This document shows positions 27,045 to 37,550 of a DNA stretch of 64,000 nucleotides, one piece after another (positions within the stretch are counted from its first letter, which is position 1; each line of letters begins with the position of its first letter). The DNA comes from Buttiauxella noackiae ATCC 51607. GTDB lineage: Bacteria > Pseudomonadota > Gammaproteobacteria > Enterobacterales > Enterobacteriaceae. Where the stretch lies: contig NZ_LXEO01000049.1 in assembly GCF_001654865.1 (NCBI RefSeq), positions 124,001 through 188,000 of the forward strand, given 5' to 3'. Made by a program: the position numbers and the translations under genes. A model generated the notes under the pieces. It was given only the letters and a program-made list of their open reading frames with translations, was not told where the DNA came from and searched no databases.

Positions 27045-28019
27045 ATGAAGCCGTCCGTCATCCTCTACAAAAAGCTACCTGACGACCTGCTGACCCGCCT
27101 TGAAAATCACTTTACCGTCACTCAACTGGACGACTTAAGCCCTGATACGCTCAAGCAAAATGCGCAGGTTTTTGCCAATACGGAAGGGATTCTTGGCTCT
27201 AGCGAGAAAGTCGATAAAGCGTTTCTGGAACACACTCCAAAGCTGCGTGCCGCCTCAACGGTTTCTGTTGGCTATGACAATTTTGATGTGGACGCGCTGA
27301 CTTCACGCGGTATCGCGCTGATGCATACACCAACTGTGCTGACTGAAACCGTTGCAGATACCATGATGACATTAGTGCTGGCTACAGCTCGACGAGCGGT
27401 GGAAGTGGCAGAGCGTGTGAAAATTGGTGAGTGGCAAGGCAGTATCGGGCCGGACTGGTTTGGCATCGACGTGCACCACAAAACGCTGGGTATTCTGGGT
27501 ATGGGCCGCATTGGTCTTGCTCTGGCACAACGTGCTCACTTCGGTTTTAACATGCCGATTCTGTATAACGCTCGCCGACACCATCAGGAAGCAGAAGAGC
27601 GCTTCAACGCTCGCTATTGCGACCTTGATACGCTGCTGGCCGAATCTGACTTCGTCTGTATTTCTCTGCCATTGACCGATGAAACGTATCATCTGATTGG
27701 TGCTGAGCAGTTGGCAAAAATGAAGCCTTCCGCAATTTTGATCAACGCAGGACGTGGCCCGGTGATTGACGAAAAGGCGCTGATTCAGGCATTGATAGAC
27801 GGCAAAATTCACGCGGCCGGTCTGGATGTATTTGAGCAAGAACCGCTACCAATTGACTCGCCGCTGCTTAGCCTGCCGAACGTTGTCGCCCTGCCACATA
27901 TCGGTTCCGCAACACACGAAACTCGCTATAACATGGCGGCTTGCGCTGTAGATAATTTGATTGCTGCGCTCAGTGGTAAAGTGAAAGAGAACTGCGTGAA
28001 CCCGCAGGTATTGAAGTAG
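27045..28019 (+). CDS. ghrB: Glyoxylate/hydroxypyruvate/2-ketogluconate reductase
   Basis: 324 residues, E. coli GhrB length and strongly similar. D-isomer 2-hydroxyacid dehydrogenase family: nucleotide-binding [16 protein letters not shown], catalytic Arg and Glu ([21 protein letters not shown]) and His ([11 protein letters not shown]). It reduces glyoxylate, hydroxypyruvate and 2-ketogluconate. Here it closes the kgu operon in the kguD position, whereas in E. coli ghrB stands alone beside yiaF. A terminator follows. Confidence 0.93.
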   Translation: MKPSVILYKKLPDDLLTRLENHFTVTQLDDLSPDTLKQNAQVFANTEGILGSSEKVDKAFLEHTPKLRAASTVSVGYDNFDVDALTSRGIALMHTPTVLTETVADTMMTLVLATARRAVEVAERVKIGEWQGSIGPDWFGIDVHHKTLGILGMGRIGLALAQRAHFGFNMPILYNARRHHQEAEERFNARYCDLDTLLAESDFVCISLPLTDETYHLIGAEQLAKMKPSAILINAGRGPVIDEKALIQALIDGKIHAAGLDVFEQEPLPIDSPLLSLPNVVALPHIGSATHETRYNMAACAVDNLIAALSGKVKENCVNPQVLK

Positions 28020-28027
28020 AAACTAAA

Positions 28028-28064
28028 AAGCCAGTGGGAAAACTGCTGGCTTATCGTCTTTTTA
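28028..28064 (+). terminator. Terminator of the 2-ketogluconate operon
   Basis: Stem AAGCCAG/CTGGCTT (28028-28052) followed within a few bases by a five-T run. Its right arm overlaps the last bases of the convergent ParE-like gene. Confidence 0.7.
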
Positions 28065-28353
28065 ACAACAGCTCCGGCATTCGACTCTGATGAATGATAC
28101 CGATAACGACAATCCCTGCTTCGGCTTTTTGGTAATAGAGCATATGACTCATATAGGGAAAGCTCCATACACCCGGAAATAAGTCGTCAGATTCATCCAT
28201 TCCCATCCCCGGCATTTTTGCCAAATGCTGTAGCGTAACTCGCATGCCAACCAGATATTCACGGGTAATAAGATCCCCAAATTGCTTCAATGAAAATCCC
28301 TTTAGCTCGCGCAAATCCTCTCGCGCATCTTCCGTCAGCTTATATCCAGCCAT
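28051..28353 (-). CDS. RelE/ParE-family toxin
   Basis: 100 residues, a normal ParE length. The start YKLTEDAREDLRELKGFSLKQFG and the core YYQKAEAGIVVIGIIHQSR are typical of the family. ParE-type toxins poison DNA gyrase, while RelE types cleave mRNA; which applies cannot be told here. Its ATG shares a base with the antitoxin stop (TAATG), a translationally coupled antitoxin-toxin order. Appears intact. Confidence 0.9.
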   Translation of the reverse strand: MAGYKLTEDAREDLRELKGFSLKQFGDLITREYLVGMRVTLQHLAKMPGMGMDESDDLFPGVWSFPYMSHMLYYQKAEAGIVVIGIIHQSRMPELLLKRR

Positions 28354-28607
28354 TAGAGATCCTTCAGTAACTCATCAAACGCGTCGTCACCATCACAGAT
28401 ATTGCCTGTTTTAATCTGAGCAACGGAACGTGCAAGCTTATCGCGCAGGTTCTGTAACTTGAGCTCTTCGATAGCGTTGTAATCGGCAATGGACATCACG
28501 ACAACAGAAGGTTTGCCATTTTTGGTGATGCTCACTGGTTCACGCTGCGCTTTAGCAATCATTTCCCCAAACTGAGTTTTTGCCTGGTTGGCTGTAAAAC
28601 TGATCAT
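28353..28607 (-). CDS. Phd/YefM-family antitoxin
   Basis: 84 residues. The N-terminal Phd/YefM fold is recognisable (FTANQAKTQFGEMIAKAQ, then VSITKNGKPSVVVMSIADY), with an acidic C-terminal tail that should wrap the toxin. It represses its own promoter in this family; the 34-bp palindrome at 28628-28661, 20 bases upstream of the start, is the likely operator. GAGGGTGA precedes the ATG. Confidence 0.92.
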   Translation of the reverse strand: MISFTANQAKTQFGEMIAKAQREPVSITKNGKPSVVVMSIADYNAIEELKLQNLRDKLARSVAQIKTGNICDGDDAFDELLKDL

Positions 28608-28627
28608 GCCTCACCCTCATTTCGATT

Positions 28628-28661
28628 AAATAGGTATAAATCGTTCGATTTATACCTATTT
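28628..28661. promoter_or_regulatory. 34-bp palindromic operator of the Phd/ParE pair
   Basis: Sixteen-base arms pair perfectly around a two-base centre (left arm starts AAATAGGTATAAATCG). It lies directly upstream of the antitoxin gene, where autorepression is expected. The rest of 28662-28805 shows no gene. Confidence 0.75.
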
Positions 28662-28805
28662 TAAACTACGTAGTGAACAGGAGCGAGTTTTGTTACTTGG
28701 TGTCGGCCAGTTCATACACAAGAGCCAGAGAATAGATATTGTGAGAATTGAATCCAATAGTGAGGGAATAAGTTATGAACAAGCTTCGCAAAAGAGGAAT
28801 TTAAA

Positions 28806-28842
28806 CAAAATAAAAGGGATGAACCTTAACGGATCATCCCTT
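28806..28842 (-). terminator. Terminator after yibL
   Basis: On the minus strand AAGGGATGA pairs with TCATCCCTT, followed by TTATTTTG, 20 bases after the yibL stop. Confidence 0.85.
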
Positions 28843-28861
28843 CTCAAAATCTAGTGTTAAC

Positions 28862-29224
28862 TTAGAAATCAGTCTTTGAAAAACCGGTCATTTCTTCAAG
28901 ATCCATTTCGCGGCCTAACGCCGTCATTGGATGCACGATAACCAGGCCACGTACCGCTTTCTTCAGCTTGCCCATGTCAGCCTGCTCTTTCTTGGTGATG
29001 GGACGTTTGTACGGCAGTGCCATCAGTTTTTGTGCTTCTTTGCTCAGCTTCTGGTTGCGCACCGCTTGCAGGCGCACGATTTCGATTTCCAGCTTCGCTT
29101 TCTCTTTTTCCATCTCAGCATACTTTTCAGCGTCATTGATCAGATGCAGTTCTGGCATCTCGTGACGGATAGCATCGAGACGATCGCTAAGACGTTTGAT
29201 TTCTGCTTTTTCGATTTCTTTCAT
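28862..29224 (-). CDS. yibL: Conserved protein YibL
   Basis: 120 residues, as in E. coli YibL, with a charged coiled-coil N-terminal half ([20 protein letters not shown]) and a conserved [21 protein letters not shown] block. Reported to associate with ribosomes in E. coli; exact role unknown. I choose the ATG at 29224 to match the E. coli start, although its ribosome-binding site is weak; a TTG at 29260 would add 12 residues. It lies downstream of mtlR as in E. coli. Confidence 0.9.
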   Translation of the reverse strand: MKEIEKAEIKRLSDRLDAIRHEMPELHLINDAEKYAEMEKEKAKLEIEIVRLQAVRNQKLSKEAQKLMALPYKRPITKKEQADMGKLKKAVRGLVIVHPMTALGREMDLEEMTGFSKTDF

Positions 29225-29307
29225 TTTTAATTGACCGTGAATAACTTTCATTGCTGGCAAGGATACACCATTCGGCGTAAGAGGGCGAAAAGGGACTTTA
29301 TTTGTGA

Positions 29308-29850
29308 TTACTTCTGGAAGGCTTTTTTTAAGCTGATCCGTGAGATCAGCTCAGTTAAAGAGAGCACCATCGTGGAACGAACTATTTGTTGGTAGCGCTG
29401 TTTTTGCATGGCAAACAGCTCAGGATCGCTGCCATCTACAAACTTTGGTGTCGGCGGTAGAGCAGAAACACAGTGCAGTTCACCGAATGGGCCAAGCATC
29501 TCATCATCGGTAAAATTATATTCATTACCGTCGTGATTTAACTCTTCACGCAGGGCCATCAGCAATTCGCAATCTTCGTACTCCGCGCGATTGAGCACGC
29601 CAAGCCCGTAGATAAGTTTAAGACGCACGGAGAGATCCCCTAGTGGCCCGTCACCATCTAACAAGGGTTCAACCGCATATTTCACCGCATAGTCGTCTTT
29701 ACGGAAGACCTGAAGCACCAGGATATTAACCGCTTCGGTGAGAAGTTCGACCGCGGCAATCAGCAGGCTGCGTACGGTTTTGCCGGCATTGAGACGCTCA
29801 AGCACACGGTTTTCAAAGGCCTGGGTTTCTTCCATCTTTGCCTGCATCAC
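29308..29850 (-). CDS. mtlR: Mannitol operon repressor MtlR
   Basis: About 180 residues, strongly similar to E. coli MtlR from [20 protein letters not shown] to the end but about 15 residues shorter at the N-terminus. The start is a GTG at 29850 or the adjacent ATG at 29847; an in-frame stop just upstream excludes a longer form. MtlR represses mtlADR; it lacks a classical helix-turn-helix. Third gene of the mannitol operon, 48 bases after mtlD. Confidence 0.94.
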   Translation of the reverse strand: MMQAKMEETQAFENRVLERLNAGKTVRSLLIAAVELLTEAVNILVLQVFRKDDYAVKYAVEPLLDGDGPLGDLSVRLKLIYGLGVLNRAEYEDCELLMALREELNHDGNEYNFTDDEMLGPFGELHCVSALPPTPKFVDGSDPELFAMQKQRYQQIVRSTMVLSLTELISRISLKKAFQK

Positions 29851-29898
29851 TAAAATTTTCTATTGGGTGCAGCATCCACTGCACCCGCTCTCTTCTCT

Positions 29899-31047
29899 TT
29901 AAGCTTTGGCGTCAAACGCCTTCACCGCCTGAGCTACCACGTCGCTATTGGCATCAAGGCCAGAAATTTCTGCGAGAGTGGCCTGTGGGCCTTTTTCTGC
30001 CAGCAGTTTTTCCAGCTCCTGAGCTTGCGGATCTTCTGCACTGCGGTAATGCATCGCTGCGGCAATACCTTCCACCAGGTTCTGATGTGGCAAACCGTAT
30101 TCAATGGTGCCAAGCAATGGCTTAATCAGACGGTCACCCGCACTTAATTTACGCAGCGGCTGGCGGCCTACGCGCTCCACATCATCTTTCAGGTACGGGT
30201 TCTCGAAACGACCAAGGATTTTCTGGATGTAGGCTGCGTGCTTGTCTGCATCAAAACCATAACGCTTGATCAGCACCGCACCACTTTCGTCCATTGCCCC
30301 TTTCACTACAGCGCGGACTTTTTCATCCAGAATGGCGTCGCGAATGGTCTGATGACCGGCCAGTTGGCCAAGGTATGCGGTTATAGCATGCCCGGTATTC
30401 AGCGTGAAGAGTTTGCGCTCAACAAACGCCATCAGATTATCAGTAAGTTCCATACCAGGAATGTTCGGGAGATCACCTTTGAACTGGGTTTTATCAACAA
30501 TCCATTCGCTGAATGTTTCAACCGTGACTTCAAGCGGATCGTTAGTGGCAGATTCTGACGGTGGAACAATACGGTCAACAGCGGAATCAACAAAGCCAAC
30601 GTGCTGCTCAACCCACGCTTGATCATCTTCTGAAAGCGCCTTCATCACATGAGCTTTAAGCTGGCTGGTGCCACGCACCATATTCTCGCAAGCGATGATG
30701 TTCAGCGGTTTCTCATTACCGTTGGTACGACGCAGAACCAGACCTTTCGCTACGGCTGGTGCAATGCGTTCAAGTACTACCGGGCCGACTGCTGTGGTCA
30801 CCAGGTCTACATCGGCAATCAGGGTAATCACTTCATCGCCGATACTGCTAACGGCATTAACATTGGAAACGGTATCGATTTGCTTTTGCTCGCCAACAAC
30901 GTGAACCTGGTAGCTATGGCGCGCATTCAGTGCGTCCAGCACAGTCTGGTTCACATCGGCAAAGGTCAGTTGAATACCGGCATCTGCCAGCAATTTTCCG
31001 ATAAAGCCACGTCCGATATTACCTGCACCAAAATGTAATGCTTTCAT
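29899..31047 (-). CDS. mtlD: Mannitol-1-phosphate 5-dehydrogenase
   Basis: 382 residues, same as E. coli. NAD-binding N-terminus [15 protein letters not shown]; catalytic lysine region further on ([10 protein letters not shown]). It oxidises mannitol-1-phosphate to fructose-6-phosphate. The ATG at 31047 has AAGGTGA upstream; a GTG three codons earlier is less likely. Second gene of the mtl operon, separated from mtlA by 111 bases holding a palindromic repeat. Confidence 0.97.
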   Translation of the reverse strand: MKALHFGAGNIGRGFIGKLLADAGIQLTFADVNQTVLDALNARHSYQVHVVGEQKQIDTVSNVNAVSSIGDEVITLIADVDLVTTAVGPVVLERIAPAVAKGLVLRRTNGNEKPLNIIACENMVRGTSQLKAHVMKALSEDDQAWVEQHVGFVDSAVDRIVPPSESATNDPLEVTVETFSEWIVDKTQFKGDLPNIPGMELTDNLMAFVERKLFTLNTGHAITAYLGQLAGHQTIRDAILDEKVRAVVKGAMDESGAVLIKRYGFDADKHAAYIQKILGRFENPYLKDDVERVGRQPLRKLSAGDRLIKPLLGTIEYGLPHQNLVEGIAAAMHYRSAEDPQAQELEKLLAEKGPQATLAEISGLDANSDVVAQAVKAFDAKA

Positions 31048-31078
31048 GTCGTTCACCTTCTTAAATTTGAATTACCCG

Positions 31079-31152
31079 AGAGGGTTCGGGTGAGGAGGTT
31101 TGTGGTTTTGACCACCCTCACCAGAACCCTCTCCCATTCGGGAGAGGGAAAT
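31079..31152. repeat. Inverted repeat in the mtlA-mtlD gap
   Basis: GAGAGGGTTCGGGTGAG (from 31080) pairs with CTCACCAGAACCCTCTC further right, with one mismatch, and a second palindrome CCCTCTCCC-ATTC-GGGAGAGGG follows. The CTCACC...CCCTCTCCC motif is common between enterobacterial genes. In the mRNA it could protect the mtlA end or reduce mtlD expression. Confidence 0.7.
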
Positions 31153-31158
31153 GGAGAC

Positions 31159-33078
31159 TTACTTCTTACCTGCCAGCAGGTCGAGAACTTCCTGAACACT
31201 GGTGGTGTTCGCCAGGCGATCAATCACTGAATCATCATCCAGCGCGTTGGTCAGGCTGGTGATAACCTGGATGTGTTCGTTATTGCGAGCGGCAATACCG
31301 ATAACCAGGCGGGCAATATCATCAGTTTCTTCACCGAAGTGAACACCGTGTGGATACTGGCAGAATACAACACCGGTTTTCAGTACACGGTCTTTCGCTT
31401 CAACTGTACCGTGTGGAACTGCGATACCTTCACCCAGATAAGTTGGGGTCAGTTTTTCACGTTCAAACATCGCATCAACATATTCAGGCTGGACGTAACC
31501 ACCGTTCACCAGTTGCTCACCCGCAAAGCGAATGGCTTCTTCTTTAGTAGTGGCAGCCAGGCCAAGGAACACGTTGCCAGCACCCAGACGGAACAGCCCT
31601 TCTTCGCTTGGTACGAAGCTATCTTCCAGGCTGCTCATGACCTTCACTTCTTTCTCGCTCAGGTTATGAGAGGCCACCAGACGCTCGGTCAGGTTGGAGT
31701 ACAGGCTGCTGTCGAGGAAGTTGGTCAGAGAAATATGCTGTGCCTGTGGAACCTGGCGCATCGCACGTTCGGTCAGGTCACGGTGCGTAATCACCAGGTC
31801 AACATCATCCGGCAAGCTATTGATTGCACAGTTAGTCACGGAGATATTTTTCAGGCCTGCATCGCTGACTTTCTTACGCAGCACACCAGCACCCATAGCA
31901 CTTGAACCCATGCCTGCATCACACGCTACGATGATTTTACGTACGTGGCTCAGGTCGTTAGACAGGCCAGCACCTACCGCCAGTGGCGCAGTTGCACCTT
32001 TGGATTCTGCTTTCATCTCTGCCATACGGCGAGCCGCTGCTTCGATATCATCTTCTTCTTTAACTTTGCTGGTTTTCAGCAAGATTGCTGATACCACGAA
32101 GGAGACTGCGGTTGCTGCAACGATTGCTGCGATGTTCGCGAAGTACGCACCTTTTGGTGTCATCGCCAGAACTGCCAGGATGGAACCCGGAGATGCCGGA
32201 GAAACCAGGCCGCCGTTCAGGATAGTCAGAGTGAACACGCCAGTCATACCGCCGAGGATAACGGCCAGAATCAGACGTGGGTTCATCAGCACATATGGGA
32301 AGTAAATTTCGTGGATACCGCCCAGGAAGTGGATGATTGCCGCGCCGCCCGCAGACTGCTTAGCATTGCCGCGACCAAAGAACATGTACGCCATCAGCAC
32401 GCCCATACCAGGACCTGGGTTTGCTTCAATCAGGAAGAAGATTGATTTGCCCAGTTCGTGGGACTGTTGAATACCCAGCGGTGAGAAGATACCGTGGTTG
32501 ATTGCGTTATTCAGGAACAGGATCTTCGCAGGTTCTACGAAGATAGAAGCCAGTGGCAGCATGTCATGAACAACCATGAAGTTAACGCCCGCCGCCAGTA
32601 CTTTGGACAGGACTTCAACCGCAGGGCCAATACCCATGAACGCCAGAATCGCCAGAATCATACCGATGATGCCAGCGGAGAAGTTGTTCACCAGCATTTC
32701 AAAGCCGGATTTGATTTTACCGTCTACCCACGCGTCGAAATGTTTAATCGCCCAGCCACCCAGAGGACCAGCAATCATCGCGCCGAGGAACATCGGCATA
32801 TCCGCACCGACGATAACACCCATAGTCGTGATTGCACCAACCACACCACCACGGTCGCCACCGATTAAGCGACCACCGGTATAACCGATGAGCAAGGGCA
32901 GCAGATAGGTAATCATTGGGCCTACCAGTTTCGCCAGTGTTTCACTTGGCAACCAACCGGTCGGGATAAATAAGGCGGTGATAATACCCCAGGCGATAAA
33001 CGCGCCGATGTTTGGCATTACCATGTTACTCAGGAAACGACCAAAGCTTTGCACTCTGATCTTGATATCGGATGACAT
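31159..33078 (-). CDS. mtlA: Mannitol-specific PTS enzyme IICBA
   Basis: 639 residues, two more than E. coli MtlA. The domain order is IIC membrane domain (about 1-340), IIB (about 375-470, phosphocysteine in VACDAGMGSSAMG) and IIA (about 490-639, phosphohistidine in VPHGTVEAK). It imports and phosphorylates mannitol to mannitol-1-phosphate. The ATG at 33078 has AAGGGG upstream. Three CRP sites at 33220-33396 indicate cAMP-CRP activation. Confidence 0.98.
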   Translation of the reverse strand: MSSDIKIRVQSFGRFLSNMVMPNIGAFIAWGIITALFIPTGWLPSETLAKLVGPMITYLLPLLIGYTGGRLIGGDRGGVVGAITTMGVIVGADMPMFLGAMIAGPLGGWAIKHFDAWVDGKIKSGFEMLVNNFSAGIIGMILAILAFMGIGPAVEVLSKVLAAGVNFMVVHDMLPLASIFVEPAKILFLNNAINHGIFSPLGIQQSHELGKSIFFLIEANPGPGMGVLMAYMFFGRGNAKQSAGGAAIIHFLGGIHEIYFPYVLMNPRLILAVILGGMTGVFTLTILNGGLVSPASPGSILAVLAMTPKGAYFANIAAIVAATAVSFVVSAILLKTSKVKEEDDIEAAARRMAEMKAESKGATAPLAVGAGLSNDLSHVRKIIVACDAGMGSSAMGAGVLRKKVSDAGLKNISVTNCAINSLPDDVDLVITHRDLTERAMRQVPQAQHISLTNFLDSSLYSNLTERLVASHNLSEKEVKVMSSLEDSFVPSEEGLFRLGAGNVFLGLAATTKEEAIRFAGEQLVNGGYVQPEYVDAMFEREKLTPTYLGEGIAVPHGTVEAKDRVLKTGVVFCQYPHGVHFGEETDDIARLVIGIAARNNEHIQVITSLTNALDDDSVIDRLANTTSVQEVLDLLAGKK

Positions 33079-33219
33079 ACGCACACCCCTTATTGTGTTT
33101 ACGCGCTGAAAAGCAGCCCGAGGTTTATTGTTAATGTGGTGGCAAGCAACGCTGCCAGATGCTCTAAGTGAGGCGAATTTGGCACTGAATCGTGAAACTG
33201 TCCAGCTAGCGGAAATTTA

Positions 33220-33235
33220 TGTGATGAAGATCACC
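33220..33235. promoter_or_regulatory. CRP site 1 upstream of mtlA
   Basis: TGTGA-TGAAGA-TCACC, one base from the TGTGA-N6-TCACA consensus, about 140 bases upstream of the mtlA start. Confidence 0.8.
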
Positions 33236-33336
33236 AATTGATGGGGGCAGCTAACTACGATCAGGAGATCTACGTCACATAATCAGTGTGTAAAAAAAAC
33301 ACAGCAGCTATTTTTTGCGCATAGTTGACGCCTAAA

Positions 33337-33352
33337 CGTGATGGAAATCACA
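33337..33352. promoter_or_regulatory. CRP site 2 upstream of mtlA
   Basis: CGTGA-TGGAAA-TCACA, one mismatch to the consensus. It forms part of a CRP array like that of the E. coli mtl operator. Confidence 0.75.
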
Positions 33353-33380
33353 TTTCATAGTTGTGACTTTGTTATTTATA

Positions 33381-33396
33381 TGTGATTAGCATCACA
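33381..33396. promoter_or_regulatory. CRP site 3 upstream of mtlA
   Basis: TGTGA-TTAGCA-TCACA is a perfect consensus match. It lies about 180 bases before yibF and could act on either gene. No gene is seen in the rest of 33079-33577. Confidence 0.85.
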
Positions 33397-33577
33397 AGAA
33401 ATTTTAAGTGATTTTTATGGAGTGTGATCCGGGGCAACCCGGCGATGCCGGTTCATTAGATTTTGTCAGAAAATTACAGCGCAGCGGCAAGTTCGGACTC
33501 TCACCATTTCAGATGCACTACCTTTTACTGCATCCTGATCCATACTTAGTTTTTGTCGATTAAAAATGGACGATGTA

Positions 33578-34186
33578 ATGAAACTTATCGGTAATTACAC
33601 CAGCCCGTATGTGCGCAAAATCTCAGTGATAATGCTGGAAAAAGGCATAACTTTTGAATTTGTAAACGACAACCCCTGGACTTCAGAAAGCAGCACCCCG
33701 CAATACAACCCGCTTGGTAAAGTCCCGGCGCTGGTCACCGGCGATGGGCAATACTGGTTCGATTCACCGGTGATTGCCGAATATCTTGAGTTGTTGGATA
33801 TCGCCCCTGCCCTCATTCCACGCGAGCCCTTAGCCGCACTGCAGATGCGCCAGATAGAAGCGCTGGCCGATGGCATTATGGACGCGGCTCTGGTTTCAGT
33901 ACGCGAACGTCAGCGCCCGCCGGAGCAGCAATCTGAAACGGAACTGCTGCGCCAACGTGAAAAAATCAGCCGCAGCCTGACAATGCTTGAACAGTACGTC
34001 GCAGATAAAAAACTGGATGCGGAAAACCTAAGCGTCGCGACCATTGCAGTGGCATGTGCTGTGGGCTACCTCAATTTCCGTCGCGTTTCACCAGGCTGGT
34101 GTGTCGACCGCCCGCATTTAGTCAAACTGGTTGAGAAACTTTTCGAACGTGAAAGTTTTGCACGTACTGAACCGCCAACAGCATGA
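33578..34186 (+). CDS. yibF: Glutathione S-transferase-like protein YibF
   Basis: 202 residues, equal to E. coli YibF. The N-terminal thioredoxin-like GST domain has [17 protein letters not shown] and the glutathione-binding [10 protein letters not shown]...[10 protein letters not shown]; an all-helical C-terminal domain follows. Physiological substrate unknown. The start at 33578 matches E. coli; an ATG at 33566 is possible. It precedes selA by 70 bases, including a hairpin at 34199-34220. Confidence 0.94.
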   Translation: MKLIGNYTSPYVRKISVIMLEKGITFEFVNDNPWTSESSTPQYNPLGKVPALVTGDGQYWFDSPVIAEYLELLDIAPALIPREPLAALQMRQIEALADGIMDAALVSVRERQRPPEQQSETELLRQREKISRSLTMLEQYVADKKLDAENLSVATIAVACAVGYLNFRRVSPGWCVDRPHLVKLVEKLFERESFARTEPPTA

Positions 34187-34198
34187 TCTCCCGCCATG

Positions 34199-34220
34199 AC
34201 AGGGGGGCAACTCCCCCTGT
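34199..34220 (+). terminator. Hairpin between yibF and selA
   Basis: ACAGGGGG/CCCCCTGT with a six-base loop and no T-run. It could slow read-through from yibF into selA. Confidence 0.5.
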
Positions 34221-34256
34221 AAACTATCGCAATATTTCACCATTCTGCGGCTTGCT

Positions 34257-35645
34257 ATGACTACCCATCGCACCTTGTACAGCCAACTCCCAGCAATCGA
34301 TAAACTGTTACGTGACGCCTCATTCAGCACTTTGCTGCACCATTTCGGCCACACTCAGGTGGTGAACACCTTACGCGAGATGCTGGAGGTGGCACGGGAA
34401 CACATTCGTACTCAGGAAATCCTGCCACCCTGGAACAGCGATTGGGCAGCACATGCAAAGCAACAGCTTGAATCAGGCCAGCGCAGCGCCCTGGTGCCAG
34501 TATTTAACCTGACCGGCACGGTACTTCATACCAACCTGGGTCGCGCATTGCAGGCAGAAGCCGCAATTGAGGCCGTGACTCAGGCAATGCGCTACCCCGT
34601 AACACTGGAATATGACTTACATGGTGCAGAGCGCGGGCACCGTGACAGAGCATTGGCGGGCTTGCTTTGCGAACTGACCGGTGCGGAAGACGCCTGTATC
34701 GTCAATAACAATGCAGCAGCCGTATTGCTGATGTTGGCGGCATGTGCCAGTGGTGAAGAGGTGGTGGTTTCACGTGGCGAACTGGTCGAAATTGGTGGTG
34801 CATTCCGTATTCCTGATGTGATGCGCCAGGCGGGTTGCCAACTTGTTGAAGTTGGCACGACTAACCGCACGCATTTGAAAGATTACCGTCAGGCAGCGAA
34901 TGAAAATACCGCGCTATTGATGAAAGTCCACACCAGCAATTACCAGGTTGCGGGCTTTACTAAAGCGGTCGATGAAGCAGAACTCGTGGCACTGGGTAAT
35001 GAGCTAAATATTCCCGTGGTGACTGATTTAGGTAGCGGTTCGCTGGTCGATCTGACTCAGTGGGGATTGCCGGAAGAGCCAATGCCTCAACAGTTGATTG
35101 CCGCAGGCGTAAGCCTGGTGAGCTTCTCCGGTGATAAACTGCTTGGCGGCCCGCAAGCGGGTATTATTGTCGGCAAAAAAGAGTTAATAGCCCGTATTCA
35201 AAGCCACCCACTCAAACGCGCATTACGTGCGGATAAAATGACACTGGCAGCACTAGAGGCGACGTTACGCCTTTATCAACACCCCGAAACATTGGTCGAA
35301 CGATTGCCGACGCTGCGCCAGCTAACCCGTAATGCCAGTGAAATCACAGAGCTTGCACAGCGTCTGCTGCCGGCCCTTGAAGGTAAATATGGCGAGCAAT
35401 TTACCGTTTGCGTAGAACCATGTTTATCGCAAATTGGCAGCGGCTCACTGCCAGTGGATCGTTTGCCAAGTGCCGCGCTAACGTTCACCCCAAAAGATGG
35501 GCGCGGCGCAACACTTGCCGTGCTCACACAAGCCCTGCGCGAACGACCAAAACCGATTATTGGCCGCATCAACGATGGCCGCTTATGGCTGGATTTACGA
35601 GGCCTTGAAGATGAAGCTGGTTTCATGGAGAACCTGAACCCATGA
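34257..35645 (+). CDS. selA: L-seryl-tRNA(Sec) selenium transferase
   Basis: 462 residues, one fewer than E. coli. A PLP enzyme that converts seryl-tRNA(Sec) to selenocysteyl-tRNA(Sec) with selenophosphate. The PLP lysine is in the [14 protein letters not shown] motif, near residue 293. It overlaps selB by four bases (ATGA). Its product is needed for formate dehydrogenase H, the partner of the hydrogenase encoded at the right of this window. Confidence 0.97.
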   Translation: MTTHRTLYSQLPAIDKLLRDASFSTLLHHFGHTQVVNTLREMLEVAREHIRTQEILPPWNSDWAAHAKQQLESGQRSALVPVFNLTGTVLHTNLGRALQAEAAIEAVTQAMRYPVTLEYDLHGAERGHRDRALAGLLCELTGAEDACIVNNNAAAVLLMLAACASGEEVVVSRGELVEIGGAFRIPDVMRQAGCQLVEVGTTNRTHLKDYRQAANENTALLMKVHTSNYQVAGFTKAVDEAELVALGNELNIPVVTDLGSGSLVDLTQWGLPEEPMPQQLIAAGVSLVSFSGDKLLGGPQAGIIVGKKELIARIQSHPLKRALRADKMTLAALEATLRLYQHPETLVERLPTLRQLTRNASEITELAQRLLPALEGKYGEQFTVCVEPCLSQIGSGSLPVDRLPSAALTFTPKDGRGATLAVLTQALRERPKPIIGRINDGRLWLDLRGLEDEAGFMENLNP

Positions 35646-37489
35646 TTATTGCTACCGCCGGGCATGTTGACCACGGCAAAACTACCCTGTTGCAAGCCTT
35701 AACTGGCGTGAATGCCGACCGTCTGCCCGAAGAGAAAAAGCGCGGCATGACTATCGACCTGGGCTATGCGTACTGGCCACAACCCGATGGCCGCATTCCC
35801 GGTTTTATTGATGTGCCAGGGCATGAAAAATTTCTCGCCAATATGCTGGCAGGCGTGGGAGGTATCGACCACGCGCTGTTAGTTGTCGCCTGCGATGATG
35901 GTGTTATGGCGCAAACTCGCGAACATCTGGCCATTTTGCAATTAACCGGCAAACCGTCGCTAACCGTGGCCTTGACCAAAGCCGATCGGGTAAGTGATGC
36001 CCGAATCGATGAGGTACGCGAAGCGGTGCTGGAAACCCTCAGTGAATTTGGCTGGCAAGAGGCGGCTTTGTTTATCACGGCAGCCACCAACGGCACAGGA
36101 ATTGACGAGCTACGCACACATCTGCTCGCTTTGCCGGAACGTTCACATCCGCGCCAGCACCGTTTTCGCCTCGCTATTGACCGCGCTTTTACCGTCAAAG
36201 GGGCAGGTCTGGTAGTGACCGGAACCGCGTTAAGTGGCGAAGTAAAAATTGGTGACACTCTGTGGTTAACCGGCGCTGATAAACCGATGCGTGTACGCGG
36301 TTTGCATGCCCAAAATAGTAAAACCGACACGGCTTTTGCCGGGCAACGTATAGCAATCAACATTAGCGGCGATGCGGAAAAACTGGATATCAAACGTGGC
36401 GACTGGCTGCTGGCGGAACAACCCCTTCAGCCAGTTGCGCGCGTAATCGTTCAACTCCAGAGCCACGCGCAGCTGCAACAATGGCAGCCGTTACATATCC
36501 ACCATGCAGCAAGTCACATCACCGGGCGTATTTCTCTGCTAGAAGATGACCTCGCGGAACTGGTTCTGGATACGCCATTATGGCTTGCAGACAATGACCA
36601 TCTGGTTCTGCGTGATATATCCGCTCGCGTTACACTCGCGGGAGCGCGAGCCATTCTTCTGCACGCGCCGCGTCGTGGAAAACGCCAGCCAGCATTCCTT
36701 GCGTGGTTACAACAGCTTAAACATGCAGAAAATGACCAGCAGGCGCTCGATATTCATCTACAACGAAGCGCCGTAACCCTGACCGATTTCGCCTGGGGGC
36801 GGCAGTTGACCTCTCAGGGTTTGCAAGCGTTGCTAAACAGAACCGATTTTCTTCGCGCGGGCAATAGCCTGCTTAGCGAGGATATGGCCGCACGCTGGAA
36901 GCAAAAACTACTCGATACCCTGGAGCGTTATCATCAACAGCATGATGACCAGCCCGGCCCTGGCCGTGAGCGTCTGCGTCGCATGGCTTTACCAAGTGAA
37001 GATGAGCCACTGGTTTTGGCATTGATTGAAAAAATGCGCCACGAAGGGTTGCTCGCAAGCCGACAAGGCTGGCTGCATCTGCCCGATCACAAACCGGGAT
37101 TTTCCGCAGAGCAGTTGGTAGTCTGGGAGAAAATTGACGCACTATTTGGTGATGACCCCTGGTGGGTCCGCGATCTGGCTCGGGAAACACAGCAAGAGGA
37201 ACAAACAGTACGCCAGCTACTGCGTTTTGCCGCGCAACTTGGTCTGGTAACAGCGATCTTAAAAGATCGTTATTACCGTAACGATCGGATTCAAACCTTT
37301 GCTAATTTGATCCGCGAATTGGATCAAACGCAGGGAGCCACCAGCGCTGCTGACTTCCGCGACTCCTTGGGCGTGGGACGTAAACTCGCAGTACAGATTC
37401 TCGAGTATTTTGACCGTATCGGTTTTACCCGTCGTCGTGGCAATGACCACTTACTGCGTGATAAAGCATTGTTTATGTCCGAGAAATAG
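35642..37489 (+). CDS. selB: Selenocysteine-specific elongation factor SelB
   Basis: 615 residues, one more than E. coli. The N-terminal GTPase domain has [20 protein letters not shown] and TKAD; C-terminal winged-helix domains bind the SECIS hairpin in mRNA. It delivers selenocysteyl-tRNA to UGA codons. Translationally coupled to selA. A terminator follows. In E. coli yiaY lies between selB and aldB; here it is absent. Confidence 0.97.
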   Translation: MIIATAGHVDHGKTTLLQALTGVNADRLPEEKKRGMTIDLGYAYWPQPDGRIPGFIDVPGHEKFLANMLAGVGGIDHALLVVACDDGVMAQTREHLAILQLTGKPSLTVALTKADRVSDARIDEVREAVLETLSEFGWQEAALFITAATNGTGIDELRTHLLALPERSHPRQHRFRLAIDRAFTVKGAGLVVTGTALSGEVKIGDTLWLTGADKPMRVRGLHAQNSKTDTAFAGQRIAINISGDAEKLDIKRGDWLLAEQPLQPVARVIVQLQSHAQLQQWQPLHIHHAASHITGRISLLEDDLAELVLDTPLWLADNDHLVLRDISARVTLAGARAILLHAPRRGKRQPAFLAWLQQLKHAENDQQALDIHLQRSAVTLTDFAWGRQLTSQGLQALLNRTDFLRAGNSLLSEDMAARWKQKLLDTLERYHQQHDDQPGPGRERLRRMALPSEDEPLVLALIEKMRHEGLLASRQGWLHLPDHKPGFSAEQLVVWEKIDALFGDDPWWVRDLARETQQEEQTVRQLLRFAAQLGLVTAILKDRYYRNDRIQTFANLIRELDQTQGATSAADFRDSLGVGRKLAVQILEYFDRIGFTRRRGNDHLLRDKALFMSEK

Positions 37490-37497
37490 CGCAATAA

Positions 37498-37541
37498 ACA
37501 CATCTCACCCGGCCTAATGCCAGAGTGAGATGTGTCTTTTT
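37498..37541. terminator. Terminator between selB and aldB
   Basis: Eleven-base stem ACACATCTCAC/GTGAGATGTGT followed by CTTTTTC. It serves selB and probably the convergent aldB. Confidence 0.88.
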
Positions 37542-37550
37542 CAGCTCATA

